64,000 nt of DNA, taken from positions 62,001 through 126,000 of the forward strand of contig NZ_QNRJ01000004.1 in NCBI RefSeq assembly GCF_003315075.1, given 5' to 3'. A model generated the notes under the pieces. The model did no database searches, was not told the origin of the DNA, and was given only the letters and a program-made list of their open reading frames with translations. The position numbers and the translations under genes are program-made. This document shows positions 45,785 to 55,337 of this stretch, piece after piece (positions within the stretch are counted from its first letter, which is position 1; each line of letters starts with the position of its first letter). This DNA comes from Rossellomorea aquimaris (GTDB lineage: Bacteria; Bacillota; Bacilli; Bacillales; Bacillaceae_B).

Positions 45785-47113
45785 TTGGCCAAAAAAGAAC
45801 AATGGACTTCTAAAATTGGATTCATTCTGGCGGCTGCCGGTTCTGCTATAGGTCTCGGTGCCATTTGGAAATTCCCTTATATGGCAGGTGCAAATGGAGG
45901 GGGTGTCTTCTTCTTACTCTTTATCCTTTTCACCGTTTTGATCGGTGCCCCCATTCTCCTCGCAGAGTTTGTTATCGGAAGACGGGCGGGAGCCGACGCC
46001 GTTACTTCCTACAAGAAGTTGGCGCCTCATTCTTATTGGCATTGGATCGGCTATTTAGGAACGGTTGTTTCTTTTATCATATTATCCTTTTACAGTGTTG
46101 TGGGCGGCTGGATCCTTTCTTATTTGGCCCGGAGTGTGACGGGCTCTTTAATCGGGAAAACTCAAGAGGGGTACGGAGCCTTATTCGAAAGCATCATTGC
46201 CAATCCAAAAGAAGTGCTGATTGCACAGTTCATTTTTATTGTCATCACAATCCTTGTCGTACAAGGCGGGATCCAAAAAGGGATTGAACGGGCAAGTCGT
46301 TATATGATGCCGGCATTATTTATTTTATTTATTATTTTAGTGATCAGGTCCCTTACCTTGGAAGGTGCGATGGAGGGTGTCCGCTTCCTGTTATTGCCTG
46401 ACTGGAGCTATTTGAATGGGGAAACGGTATTACTTGCGTTAGGACAAGCGTTCTTTGCACTTACGGTCGGACTTTCTGTCATGGTGACGTATGCGTCTTA
46501 TCTTTCCAAAGAGGACAGCATGCCAAGATCCGCCATCAGTGTATCCGGGTTAAATATCTTTATCTCATTATTGGCAGGATTGGTCATTTTCCCTGCTGTG
46601 TACGCCCTTGGTTTCCAACCGGATGAAGGACCGGGAATTGCCTTTGTGGTTCTGCCTGCCGTGTTTAATGAAATTGCATTCGGTGGCATTTTCTTAACAG
46701 TGTTCCTGATTTTACTATTGTTTGCAACCCTGACTTCTGCTTTCTCCATTCTTGAAATTGGAGTCGCAGCCCTGTCAAAAGGAAATCAATCGAAACGTAA
46801 GCCATTTACATGGTTAATCGGAATACTGGTTTTCTTTGCAGGCATTCCAAGTGCCCTTTCATTTGGAGTATTCGGTGATGTCCTCATCCAGGGAAAGAAC
46901 TTCTTTGACTTTGCAGATTATATAACGAGTAATTTCGGATTGCCGATCGGTGCATTATTGATAAGCATATTTGTATCTTATCGACTGAAACGGGAAGACG
47001 TATGGAACGAGCTTAAATCAGGATCCTCCATATCACCGGCATTATTCAACAGCTGGATCTTCCTTCTCCGCTATATCGTACCAGTAGCCATTTTACTTGT
47101 ATTTTTAACCTGA
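45785..47113 (+). CDS. Sodium-dependent transporter, SNF family (YhdH/YocR-like)
   Basis: The protein has 442 residues from a TTG start with AAAGGAGG nine bases upstream. It has eleven to twelve TM segments and the LeuT/NSS signature: an N-terminal sodium site (GSAIGLGAIWKFPYMAGANGGG), then FALTVGLSVMVTYASYL. It transports amino acids or similar with Na+. A lone gene followed by a hairpin with G-U pairs. Confidence 0.92.
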   Translation: MAKKEQWTSKIGFILAAAGSAIGLGAIWKFPYMAGANGGGVFFLLFILFTVLIGAPILLAEFVIGRRAGADAVTSYKKLAPHSYWHWIGYLGTVVSFIILSFYSVVGGWILSYLARSVTGSLIGKTQEGYGALFESIIANPKEVLIAQFIFIVITILVVQGGIQKGIERASRYMMPALFILFIILVIRSLTLEGAMEGVRFLLLPDWSYLNGETVLLALGQAFFALTVGLSVMVTYASYLSKEDSMPRSAISVSGLNIFISLLAGLVIFPAVYALGFQPDEGPGIAFVVLPAVFNEIAFGGIFLTVFLILLLFATLTSAFSILEIGVAALSKGNQSKRKPFTWLIGILVFFAGIPSALSFGVFGDVLIQGKNFFDFADYITSNFGLPIGALLISIFVSYRLKREDVWNELKSGSSISPALFNSWIFLLRYIVPVAILLVFLT

Positions 47114-47120
47114 ATGAGAG

Positions 47121-47147
47121 GTCCGTCCCTGGAGGCGGGCTTTTTAT
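47121..47147 (+). terminator. Terminator of the SNF transporter
   Basis: GTCCGTC / GGCGGGC pairs with two G-U wobbles and five T. The left arm overlaps a half copy of the GGACGGACC palindrome family. Confidence 0.75.
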
Positions 47148-47243
47148 TATTAACATTTTGTTCACGAGAATGGGGGCTATTTTTTTCCAAATGGTGATAA
47201 ACTGTAGATATAAGGAAGGTATTCTATGGGGAGGGACTTTAGC

Positions 47244-47615
47244 ATGTCACACTTTGGTGAGAATTTAAAACGGGTACGCGAAGAGCGCAAACTATCTCAG
47301 CAGGAGCTTGCTTTAAGGGCCAGATTAGGCACAAAGACGATTGAAAAGTATGAATCCGATCTACAGATTCCTGATACACAAACGATTCTTAAGCTGTCAA
47401 CTGTACTTGATATACCCGCTTCTGAACTGATGGAACGGGAAGTGAAAGATCATCCTTCAACAGGCGTTGACGCTGAAATGGAACAGCTGATCAAAGAATT
47501 GGGGCCAAAACGAACAAAGCTGATCCTCCGCAAGGCGAAGGAATTCACTGAAGAAGATTTCCTGCGTGTGATGCAAATGTTGTATGAACTGAAGTATGAA
47601 AAGAGCGAAACCTGA
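47244..47615 (+). CDS. XRE-family transcriptional regulator
   Basis: The protein has 123 residues from ATG 47244, after GGGGAGGGAC; an extension to 47226 lacks a site. An N-terminal HTH_3 (FGENLKRVREERKLSQQELALRARLGTKTIEKYE) is followed by an acidic helical tail, without a recognisable sensor domain. Target unknown. Confidence 0.88.
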   Translation: MSHFGENLKRVREERKLSQQELALRARLGTKTIEKYESDLQIPDTQTILKLSTVLDIPASELMEREVKDHPSTGVDAEMEQLIKELGPKRTKLILRKAKEFTEEDFLRVMQMLYELKYEKSET

Positions 47616-47706
47616 AATTTTTTAAAAAATGATGTATAGATAGTGAAAAAAGGGATCATACTGAAAATAAGCTTTCTAAGTATTCCCCCTTTTGTTTTCA
47701 TTTGTT

Positions 47707-47736
47707 GGACGATATTTTATCGTCCTATTTTTTTTG
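47707..47736 (+). terminator. Terminator of the XRE gene
   Basis: GGACGAT / ATCGTCC stem with a 5-base loop followed by eight T. Confidence 0.85.
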
Positions 47737-47749
47737 CCCAAATTAAAAA

Positions 47750-47787
47750 GGTGCCTGGCACAAATGTGTTCTTTTGTGCCAGGCACC
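47750..47787. repeat. GTGCCTGGCAC-type palindrome
   Basis: Arms GGTGCCTGGCACAAA and TTTGTGCCAGGCACC (15 bp perfect, 8-base loop) lie nine bases past the alaT stop and can act as its terminator. Confidence 0.85.
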
Positions 47788-47795
47788 CTCATTTC

Positions 47796-48965
47796 CTAAC
47801 TATGATTTTCAACAAAACGCTTCATCCGTTTCACGGCTTCCTGCAGCTGTTCCATACTGGAGGCATAAGAACAACGAATATATCCTTCTCCCCCTTTACC
47901 GAACACATTACCGGGTACGACCGCAACTTTTTCTTCCATAAGAAGCTTTTCTGCGAATTCCTCTGAAGACATTCCCGTTTTCTTAATGGAAGGAAAGGCA
48001 TAGAATGCTCCTCCCGGGGTGTGGCAGGTTAATCCCAACTCATTTAAGGAGTCAACAAAATAGTGTCGTCGATGACGATAGCTTCGCTTCATTTCCATCA
48101 CATCATCCATCCCTTTATCGAGTGCCTCCACGGCAGCATGCTGAGCAGGGGTGGACGCACACATCATGGCATATTGATGAATTTTAAGTAAGGAAGAAGC
48201 GATCTCTTCAGGAGCACATATATACCCCAGTCTCCAGCCCGTCATGGCAAATCCTTTTGAGAACCCATTGATTACGATGGTACGTTTTCTCATGTCCTTT
48301 AAAGAAGCAATGGACACGTGGCGATGATCATAAGCAAGCTCAGAGTATATCTCATCTGATAGGACAACTAGATCATGCTTCCGAATCACTTCTGCTAATT
48401 CTTCCAGGTTCTCTCTTTCAAGGACCGTCCCCGTTGGATTATTGGGCGAACAAAGTAAGACGGCTTTTGTACGGGGAGTGATGGCTGCTTCGAGTTCTTC
48501 GGCTGTGACTTTGAAGTCATTTTCCGGCTTGGTTCCGACCGTTACCGCTACTCCACCTGCCAATTGAACAAGAGGTACATAGGAAACGAAGCCAGGTTCC
48601 GCCACAATGACCTCGTCTCCCTGGTCGATGATTGCACGCATACTGATATCAAGGGCCTGAGAGGCACCGACTGTCACAATGATCTCATCTTTGGGATCGT
48701 AGTCTACGGAGTAGCCCTCTTTCATATACGCGGCAATCTTCTCCCTCAGCTCCAATAGGCCTGCGTTCGCTGTATAAGAGGTGTAGCCTTGCTCCAAGGA
48801 AAGAATAGCGGCTTCCCGCACCGTCCAGGAGGTAATGAAATCCGGTTCCCCGACCCCGAGCGATATGACCCCTTCCATATTGGCTGCCAAATCAAAGAAT
48901 TTCCGGATCCCGGAAGGCTTTAAGTTTTTCACAGATTGAGATATGTAAGATGTCTTAGTCTTCAT
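47796..48965 (-). CDS. alaT: Alanine transaminase-like aminotransferase
   Basis: The protein has 389 residues, a class-I PLP enzyme. Motifs include LCSPNNPTGTVL, LSDEIYSEL and the Schiff-base Lys in NGFSKGFAMTGWRLGY. It overlaps alaR by four bases, as in B. subtilis alaRT, where AlaT makes alanine from pyruvate and glutamate. The overlap and the Lrp-type neighbour support the assignment. Confidence 0.93.
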   Translation of the reverse strand: MKTKTSYISQSVKNLKPSGIRKFFDLAANMEGVISLGVGEPDFITSWTVREAAILSLEQGYTSYTANAGLLELREKIAAYMKEGYSVDYDPKDEIIVTVGASQALDISMRAIIDQGDEVIVAEPGFVSYVPLVQLAGGVAVTVGTKPENDFKVTAEELEAAITPRTKAVLLCSPNNPTGTVLERENLEELAEVIRKHDLVVLSDEIYSELAYDHRHVSIASLKDMRKRTIVINGFSKGFAMTGWRLGYICAPEEIASSLLKIHQYAMMCASTPAQHAAVEALDKGMDDVMEMKRSYRHRRHYFVDSLNELGLTCHTPGGAFYAFPSIKKTGMSSEEFAEKLLMEEKVAVVPGNVFGKGGEGYIRCSYASSMEQLQEAVKRMKRFVENHS

Positions 48966-49462
48966 GGAGACACCACAATTCGTTTATCTTCACCATGATC
49001 ACCGAAAATGGTGCCATCATGTTTGTACTTCTTCAATTGAAAATGAGTGGTTGTAGATAAAACGGAATCCAGAGTCGACAGCTTCTCAGAAACGAACGTA
49101 GCTACTTCATGCATGGTCCGGCCCTCCACCGTGACAGAAAGGTCGTATGCCCCGGACATGAGATAAACGCTTTTCACTTCTTTATAACGATAAATACGGT
49201 GGGCCACTTCATCGAATCCCACTCCCCTTTTCGGAGCGACTTTCACATCGATCATCGCCGTTACCCCTTCATGACCTTCTACTTTGGACCAATCCACAAC
49301 GGAACTGTATCTGACAAGAACATTGTCTTTTTCAAGCTTTTCGATTGCATTCTCTATTTCCTCTATTGTTACTTGAAGCATTTTCGCTAGATTCTCTGTG
49401 GAAATCCTGGCATCCTTTTGCAAAATCCTTACCAAATCAAGCTCCATTTCTCTTAGTTGCAT
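48962..49462 (-). CDS. alaR: Lrp-family regulator
   Basis: The protein has 166 residues with an N-terminal HTH (RILQKDARISTENLAKMLQVTIEEIENAIEKLE) and a C-terminal RAM/AsnC ligand domain (VKSVYLMSGAYDLSVTVEG). AGGAGGAAGC precedes the ATG. It is the first gene of the alaRT operon and probably activates it in response to an amino acid. Confidence 0.92.
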   Translation of the reverse strand: MQLREMELDLVRILQKDARISTENLAKMLQVTIEEIENAIEKLEKDNVLVRYSSVVDWSKVEGHEGVTAMIDVKVAPKRGVGFDEVAHRIYRYKEVKSVYLMSGAYDLSVTVEGRTMHEVATFVSEKLSTLDSVLSTTTHFQLKKYKHDGTIFGDHGEDKRIVVSP

Positions 49463-49650
49463 TCTGCTTCCTCCTCATCACCACTAAATGATTTTATTAT
49501 ATCAGAAGTCGCTGGGATCATCACTTTAAGTCTATTTTCCCCATTACCTCCATAATTACAATTGGATATGAAACAACTTTCGACTCGGGGTGTTAAAAGC
49601 AGAAATAGGGGTAAAATATCTGTAAACGAAGTAGAGAGGAGTGACGAAGT

Positions 49651-50559
49651 ATGCAAGAACAAGATTTTGCAAAGGTGGTTCAGGTGAATGGTGCCAATGT
49701 TTACTTTGAACATCATCAGCATCCTGCAGCCACGGAAACCTTCGTCCTTCTTCATGGATTTCTATCATCAACCTTTAGCTTTAGACGGCTTACGCCTCTA
49801 TTGAAAGAAAATTATAATGTCATTTCCATCGATCTCCCACCCTTTGGGAACAGCGAGAAAAACAATCGATTCATCTATTCTTACGACAATCTGGCCAACA
49901 CGGTTATCGCCTTATTAGACCACTTGAATGTTAGAAATGTCCACTTAACGGGCCATTCAATGGGTGGGCAAATCGCTCTGAACGTGATGAAAAAAGCACC
50001 TTCCCTAGTCGAAAAGGGTGTACTCCTGTGCAGTTCCGGCTATCTCAAGAAAATGAAGTGGCCTGTCACGATGCTAAGTCATATTCCTTTTTTCCATCTG
50101 TATGTAAAACTGTGGCTTACACGATCAGGGATACGGAATAATCTTGAAAATGTCGTACATGATTCAAACATGATTGATGATGAAATGATGTTCGGGTATT
50201 TGAAGCCATTTCTTGAGGATGATATTTTCAAGGCATTGACGAGGATGATTCGAGATCGTGAAGGAGATTTAACGGTAAGCGATTTGCGCAACATTCAAAC
50301 ACCCTGCCTTCTAGTCTGGGGGGAACATGACAGAGTGGTCCCCTTATCCACGGGGCATAAGCTGAAACAGGATATCCCGAACTCCAGGCTCGTGGTTTTA
50401 GAAGAAACGGGTCATCTCGTTCCTGAAGAGAAGCCTGAAGAAGTATTGGAACACATTCAGCAATTTGTATCCGCCCCTCTAGAAGGAATTACAGAGGACT
50501 CCGAGACACAGGCTTTATACAAAAAAGGACTTTCCCAAACGCTCATATCTGAAACGTAG
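49651..50559 (+). CDS. yugF: Alpha/beta hydrolase (YugF-like)
   Basis: The protein has 302 residues with the hydrolase fold: oxyanion LHGFLSSTFSFRRL, nucleophile elbow GHSMGG, acid Asp in WGEHDRVVP and catalytic His in EETGHLVPEEKPEEV. It is transcribed away from alaR. The substrate is unknown. Confidence 0.92.
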   Translation: MQEQDFAKVVQVNGANVYFEHHQHPAATETFVLLHGFLSSTFSFRRLTPLLKENYNVISIDLPPFGNSEKNNRFIYSYDNLANTVIALLDHLNVRNVHLTGHSMGGQIALNVMKKAPSLVEKGVLLCSSGYLKKMKWPVTMLSHIPFFHLYVKLWLTRSGIRNNLENVVHDSNMIDDEMMFGYLKPFLEDDIFKALTRMIRDREGDLTVSDLRNIQTPCLLVWGEHDRVVPLSTGHKLKQDIPNSRLVVLEETGHLVPEEKPEEVLEHIQQFVSAPLEGITEDSETQALYKKGLSQTLISET

Positions 50560-50577
50560 GGAGAAGTCCCTTTTTTC
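50521..50577 (+). terminator. Terminator overlapping the end of yugF
   Basis: AAAAAAGGACTTTCCC pairs with GGGAGAAGTCCCTTTTTT across the last codons and the stop, ending in six T. Confidence 0.65.
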
Positions 50578-50685
50578 TGTTGATTTTCAATTCGAACACG
50601 ATCCGCTAAACAAATAATTTTCATCTTTTCCGATTACATCATATGATTACATTAACCATTACATATTTAGAAGGGGGACAAATTC

Positions 50686-51849
50686 GTGAGTAAATTTGAA
50701 GAAATCATCAACCGAAAAGGGTCATCTTCCGTTAAGTGGGATTTGACGAAGACGGTGTTTGGGAGGGACGATGTTCTGCCCATGTGGGTGGCAGATATGG
50801 ATTTCCTACCGCCACAAAATGTGTTGGACGCCCTGCAGGATCGACTGAAACACGGGATCTTTGGTTATACCTTTGTTGGGGATGATACGGCAGCAAGCAT
50901 TAAGGAATGGCTTCAAAAACGTCACGGCTGGGAAATTGAGAAAACGTGGCTTCAATACAGTCCAGGAGTTGTACCGGCTATTTCGACCGTTATTCAGGCA
51001 CTTACTGTTCCGGGAGATAAAGTGCTCGTACAATCCCCTGTCTATACACCCTTTTTCAGCCTGGTGGAGGACAATGACCGGGAAATTGTCAATGCTCAAC
51101 TGGATTATGATGACGGAAGCTATTCTATCGATTTTAGTGCGTTTGAGGAATCTTTAAAATCTGGTGTGAAGCTCTTCTTATTATGTAATCCACATAATCC
51201 GAGCGGTCGTGTATGGAGGAAAGATGAGCTAATGAAAATAGCTGAATTATGCCATCGGTACAATGTCGTGATCGTGTCGGATGAAATTCATTCAGATCTG
51301 GTTTATGAAACTCATACCCATATTCCACTGGCATCTCTTCATGACTCATTCAGAGATATCACAATCACGTGCATCGCACCTAGCAAAACCTTCAACCTTG
51401 CAGGATTACAGGCTTCAGCCATGATCACTCCCAATCCGGATCTCCGGGAAAAAATCGCCGCCATTCATAAAAAACAGGGCTTCTTCACTCTCAATACGTT
51501 CGGGATTGTCGGAATGGAAGCAGCCTATCGCTTTGGCGGGGCATGGCTGGAAGAAATACTTACGTACCTGCAGGAAAACGTGAGAGTCACGAAGGAATTC
51601 ATTGGAGAGCATCTGCCTGAACTCCAATTGGTGGACCCTGAAGGAACCTATTTGCTCTGGATAGATTGTACAAAGATGGAACTCTCTGATGAAGAGCTGA
51701 AGGAACGCCTACTTGACAAAGGAAAACTCGCATTGGAACCCGGACCGAAATACGGACCAGGCGGGGAAGGCTTTGTACGTATGAATATTGCCTGTCCACG
51801 AGAGACGTTGATGGATGGGTTGGAAAGACTGCGAAAAGCTTTGGGCTAA
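50686..51849 (+). CDS. patB: Cystathionine beta-lyase-type C-S lyase
   Basis: The protein has 387 residues from a GTG start with AAGGGGG upstream. It belongs to the MalY/PatB group of class-I PLP enzymes: WVADMDF near the N-terminus, LLCNPHNPSGRVW, SDEIHSDLVY and PLP Lys in APSKTFNLAGLQ. It cleaves cystathionine or cysteine conjugates. Position after yugF matches B. subtilis (yugE absent). Confidence 0.93.
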   Translation: MSKFEEIINRKGSSSVKWDLTKTVFGRDDVLPMWVADMDFLPPQNVLDALQDRLKHGIFGYTFVGDDTAASIKEWLQKRHGWEIEKTWLQYSPGVVPAISTVIQALTVPGDKVLVQSPVYTPFFSLVEDNDREIVNAQLDYDDGSYSIDFSAFEESLKSGVKLFLLCNPHNPSGRVWRKDELMKIAELCHRYNVVIVSDEIHSDLVYETHTHIPLASLHDSFRDITITCIAPSKTFNLAGLQASAMITPNPDLREKIAAIHKKQGFFTLNTFGIVGMEAAYRFGGAWLEEILTYLQENVRVTKEFIGEHLPELQLVDPEGTYLLWIDCTKMELSDEELKERLLDKGKLALEPGPKYGPGGEGFVRMNIACPRETLMDGLERLRKALG

Positions 51850-51892
51850 TCGAGGGGCTTATTTCAACTTCTGCACTTTTATTTTCAACTTT

Positions 51893-51934
51893 TTTGTACC
51901 TGGTACATTTCAGTTCATTTGTACCAGGTACAAA
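51893..51934. repeat. GTACCTGGTAC-type palindrome
   Basis: Arms TTTGTACCTGGTAC and GTACCAGGTACAAA (14 bp perfect) surround a 14-base loop, between the convergent patB and sodC-like genes. Confidence 0.85.
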
Positions 51935-51959
51935 CTTTGTTGCAAGCTCACGCCTTATT

Positions 51960-52490
51960 CTACTTCTTCTTATCACTCACAATTTCCCCGCAAGCGATAC
52001 GTTTACCGGAATCGCCTGAAGGCTGGGTCATTCCATCGTCTTTGTTTTCATCAATGATCAAAGATGTCCCCTCTTTAGTGAAAAGGGACGTCTTCCCTTT
52101 CGTCAAGGTGACACCACCTGCCATCAGCTTGACCTTTGCTACGCCATCATCCTCAACGATGATGTTAGGAAGATCACCTCCATGTGACCCCTCAGGATGA
52201 AGAAGTCCATGTTTTTTATCATCAGGATTGAAGTGATTCCCTGCAGATACAAAATCGGGTCGTTCACATACTCCTTTTTCGTGGATGTGAATCCCATGTT
52301 CACCAGGCGGCAAACCTTCTAGGTTCAATCCGACTTCCACTCCATCTGATTTCTCTTGCAGGGTGGCTTTTCCAAGTGAATCCCCATTCTCATTTTTTAT
52401 ATCCACTTCAACCTTTTTCGGGTTTTCAATGGCACATGCCCCAATTACTACACTCATCATGATCATATATAATAGTGATATTTTTTTCAT
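51960..52490 (-). CDS. sodC: Cu/Zn superoxide dismutase-like lipoprotein
   Basis: The protein has 176 residues from ATG 52490 (GGAGGAAG upstream). It has a lipobox IGAC. SOD_Cu motifs are present: [37 protein letters not shown] with Zn/Cu His ligands, and a final GKRIACGEI with the disulfide Cys. In B. subtilis the YojM relative lacks a Cu ligand; here the main His residues are visible, but activity needs an alignment. Confidence 0.88.
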   Translation of the reverse strand: MKKISLLYMIMMSVVIGACAIENPKKVEVDIKNENGDSLGKATLQEKSDGVEVGLNLEGLPPGEHGIHIHEKGVCERPDFVSAGNHFNPDDKKHGLLHPEGSHGGDLPNIIVEDDGVAKVKLMAGGVTLTKGKTSLFTKEGTSLIIDENKDDGMTQPSGDSGKRIACGEIVSDKKK

Positions 52491-52614
52491 TTCGCACTTC
52501 CTCCAAATCTGCATACTCTTTCACCATTGTTGACGTTGAGGTAGAAAAGTATTCCCTATTTCCACGAAAAACCACTGCAGATCTGGTGAAGCGTGTTGTA
52601 TGAACACAACAAAA

Positions 52615-52640
52615 AACACGCCTATACATTTAAGCGTGTT
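52615..52640 (-). terminator. Terminator of a small membrane gene
   Basis: AACACGC / GCGTGTT stem with a minus-strand T tract. Confidence 0.8.
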
Positions 52641-52649
52641 CCATTCTTT

Positions 52650-52856
52650 TTATTCTCTTTCCCTTTTATGATGCTGCCTCGCTTCCTCTTCCATCTTCTT
52701 CGTTTTCAATTCTTCACGTTTTGAAACCTTTATAATTAAACGGAACGTCAATAAGGTAGCTATTAAGAAGATGGCCATGGTAATGCTTGCAGGGATATAT
52801 TCCGACTTATCTTCAGGAAAGTATAGAAATAAATTTAATACATAAGAAGAACGCAT
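52650..52856 (-). CDS. Small single-TM protein
   Basis: The protein has 68 residues with a single TM (about 22-42) and a basic/acidic helical C-terminus (KREELKTKKMEEEARQHHKRERE). AAAGGAGCTTACG precedes the ATG. The family is not recognised. It lies between the sodC-like and cyclophilin lipoprotein genes. Confidence 0.65.
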   Translation of the reverse strand: MRSSYVLNLFLYFPEDKSEYIPASITMAIFLIATLLTFRLIIKVSKREELKTKKMEEEARQHHKRERE

Positions 52857-53020
52857 CGTAAGCTCCTTTCAAAAAACAAACTCTTTGTCTATTATACCAA
52901 CACTGTAAAGGACAAACCAACTTGAAATCGCCACGTTTTTTAACGATTTAATGAACAGGCTCTGAATCATGCCTCGACAATTTCCGAGGAAATATCCGTT
53001 GAACCTTCATCCAATAAAAA

Positions 53021-53051
53021 GAGCCCTAACCCCCATTTGGGTTTAGAGCTC
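53021..53051 (-). terminator. Terminator of the cyclophilin gene
   Basis: GAGCCCTAACCC pairs with GGGTTTAGAGCTC (two mismatches) and is followed by minus-strand T. Confidence 0.8.
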
Positions 53052-53059
53052 TCTCACTA

Positions 53060-53800
53060 CTATTTTACAACCTTAATAGTTTCAATCACGACATCTTCTT
53101 TTGGTAGATCATTCGCACCCACTTCTACATTGGCAATTTCATCGACGATGTCCATTCCTTCCACCACGTGACCAAAGACCGTATGTTTTTGATCAAGCCA
53201 AGGGGTTCCGCCATTCTTCATATAAGCTTCGGTGATTTCTGCAGGGAAACCAGCTGACTTCATTTGCTCTTCAAATTGTGGATCGATGTCATCCTTTTGT
53301 ACGATGAAGAATTGACTTCCATTCGAATCCGGGCCGGCATTGGCCATGGAAAGAGCACCACGAAGGTTGAATAATTCAGGTGAAAATTCATCTTCAAAGG
53401 ACTCACCATATATACTTTCTCCACCCGTGCCGTTTCCATTCGGGTCTCCCCCCTGGATCATGAAGTCTTTGATCACGCGATGGAATTTAAGTCCGTCATA
53501 ATAGCCGTTTTCACTATGAGTGATAAAGTTCTCAACGGTTTTAGGTGCCTGCTCAGGGAAAAGCTTGATCTTAATCGTCCCCATCGAGGTTTTCATTTCT
53601 ACCAATTTTTCGTTTTCAGCAACTTCTGTTGTAAGCTGAGGGTATGTCATTGTGTCATCTCCTTTGGATTCTTCTGCCGTATTCTTCTTTTCTTCTGTTT
53701 GTTCCGTTCCTTCTTTAGCCGAATCTTCCTTCTCTGTTTGTCCACAAGAGGCAAGTACTAAACCTAATAAACACAGGATCACGATCATCAGACGCTTCAT
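53060..53800 (-). CDS. Cyclophilin-type peptidyl-prolyl isomerase, lipoprotein
   Basis: The protein has 246 residues from ATG 53800 (GGAGGTACATAT). It has a lipobox ASC, an acidic Lys/Glu linker (about residues 22-50) and a cyclophilin domain ([51 protein letters not shown]). It folds proteins at the membrane outside. Confidence 0.93.
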   Translation of the reverse strand: MKRLMIVILCLLGLVLASCGQTEKEDSAKEGTEQTEEKKNTAEESKGDDTMTYPQLTTEVAENEKLVEMKTSMGTIKIKLFPEQAPKTVENFITHSENGYYDGLKFHRVIKDFMIQGGDPNGNGTGGESIYGESFEDEFSPELFNLRGALSMANAGPDSNGSQFFIVQKDDIDPQFEEQMKSAGFPAEITEAYMKNGGTPWLDQKHTVFGHVVEGMDIVDEIANVEVGANDLPKEDVVIETIKVVK

Positions 53801-53895
53801 ATATGTACCTCCACATGTTACCTTTATAGTAGTTCTTTCACCATTCATTCCGCTTTCATTATAATAAAGATTGAAGGATTAGAGGAGGTTTTTTT

Positions 53896-54294
53896 ATGAA
53901 AAACATACAAATTGGTGATTATGTCACAGCATTTTATAAAACGGGCAAGTATATCGGGGAAGTGACGGGAGAGCGTCCGGGTGCCTACGTGGTGAAGATT
54001 CTCTCCGTCGTGAAACATCCACGGCAAGGTGATTTACATAATCCCCAGGAAGTGGACGTTCCTCTGTTTCACGAACGAAAAGCCCTTGCGCACCGCGAGC
54101 AGGCGAATATGCCGGAGAAGATGGTGAAGCCGTATGACGGGAACATTCCAGATTATAATGAATCACTGTTTTCTGCGTACCATACACTGAAGAAAGAGCT
54201 GGAAGAAAACCCAACCCCTCACGCCCAAAAGAGCCTTGAAACGCTCCAATCGATCCAAAGAGAATACGAACTGATGTATAGTCTGACATTTTAA
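53896..54294 (+). CDS. kapB: Kinase-associated protein B
   Basis: The protein has 132 residues without a signal peptide. It matches KapB, beginning MKNIQIGDYVTAFYKTGKYIGEV and carrying the charged helical C-terminus. In B. subtilis kapB lies directly behind kinB and supports KinB activity in the sporulation phosphorelay. Here kinB is missing; the preceding gene is cyclophilin, on the other strand. AGAGGAGG precedes the ATG. Confidence 0.9.
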   Translation: MKNIQIGDYVTAFYKTGKYIGEVTGERPGAYVVKILSVVKHPRQGDLHNPQEVDVPLFHERKALAHREQANMPEKMVKPYDGNIPDYNESLFSAYHTLKKELEENPTPHAQKSLETLQSIQREYELMYSLTF

Positions 54295-54300
54295 ACAGAG

Positions 54301-54335
54301 AAGAGGGACGGACCTCAGGAAGGTCCGTCCCTCTT
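54301..54335. repeat. GGACGGACC-type palindrome
   Basis: Arms AAGAGGGACGGACCT and AGGTCCGTCCCTCTT (15 bp perfect, 5-base loop) lie between the convergent kapB and kapD and probably terminate both. Confidence 0.9.
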
Positions 54336-54339
54336 CTTG

Positions 54340-54960
54340 TTAGGCAAGCTGATTGTAAAATTTGGACAGGTCTATTCTTTCCCCGATAGTGGTTGGTTCC
54401 GCTTTATCGAGGTATTTTTTGTCTTTTTCGACCAGGTTGTAGATATGGTGGGTAGTGAGGGCATCATCTAAAGCTTTATGATGCTTTCCGACTCCTTCCC
54501 TCCCGTATTCCTGGACTGCTTTCCATAGCCCCGTTTGATTTTGATCACCAAAGAATCGTTTGTATTCCATGGACAAGTCGACGAATTGAGCTTGGAAAGG
54601 AAATGGAATGCCGGACTGTGCACAGTTATCACGCAGTACCTTCATATCCATATTTCCCCACGTCACTACTTTGTCGATCCCTCGTGCATTCAACCCGGAA
54701 AAATAATCAATCAAACATTGAAATGAGATTCCCGAATCGACTTCCTGCTGGTTAATCGATAAAAACCGTTTACAGCGATTGGTCAGTTTAGGAAACGCAG
54801 TCGGTTTCACATAAGATGAAAACGAATTGGACACTTTCCCTCTCTCGACCACCACGACACCGGCTTCAATAATTTCAGGAAAAAAACCTTTGGGGACTCT
54901 ATGTCGTTCCGGCATAGAAAACTCAAAATCAATGAACACAAGCTGTTCCGCTTTCGCCAC
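54340..54960 (-). CDS. kapD: DEDDh exonuclease-like KapD
   Basis: The protein has 206 residues from a GTG start with GAGGAGGGAGT upstream. Exonuclease motifs: FIDFEFSMP (Asp-Glu), WGNMDMKVL and HHKALDDALTTHHIY. In B. subtilis KapD inhibits the KinA pathway to sporulation. Here it faces kapB convergently. Confidence 0.92.
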   Translation of the reverse strand: MAKAEQLVFIDFEFSMPERHRVPKGFFPEIIEAGVVVVERGKVSNSFSSYVKPTAFPKLTNRCKRFLSINQQEVDSGISFQCLIDYFSGLNARGIDKVVTWGNMDMKVLRDNCAQSGIPFPFQAQFVDLSMEYKRFFGDQNQTGLWKAVQEYGREGVGKHHKALDDALTTHHIYNLVEKDKKYLDKAEPTTIGERIDLSKFYNQLA

Positions 54961-55129
54961 TATACTCCCTCCTCAAAATCTAGATAAGACCCCAATTTAT
55001 ATATAATAAAAAAAATTCATACTAAAAATAAAATTGGTACTTACTCCAATTTCCCACACTTCTTATTCTTACATTATATCATGATGAACCTCTAAATTAT
55101 GACTAATTCCCGGTTTTCCCCGTGAATAA

Positions 55130-55321
55130 ATGTTATACGGTGGACTCAACGCTCAATCACAAAATGAGTTTTCAGCTACGCAAAATAATATCCCTGTAAA
55201 AAGTGATATTGGTATTTCTTCCGTTTTTTATGTAACAGGTGCTTTATTCTTAGGCGCATTTGGATTATTATGGTGGAGTATGCGTCATTCTGAAACAACG
55301 AGCCATGTGAAAGATTACTAG
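55130..55321 (+). CDS. Small single-TM protein
   Basis: The protein has 63 residues with one TM (about 31-52, VFYVTGALFLGAFGLLWW). It starts at ATG 55130 without a clear ribosome site and lies 16 bases before pbpD, so it may be coupled to it. The family is not recognised. Confidence 0.45.
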   Translation: MLYGGLNAQSQNEFSATQNNIPVKSDIGISSVFYVTGALFLGAFGLLWWSMRHSETTSHVKDY

Positions 55322-55337
55322 AAAAGTAGAGTGAGAA

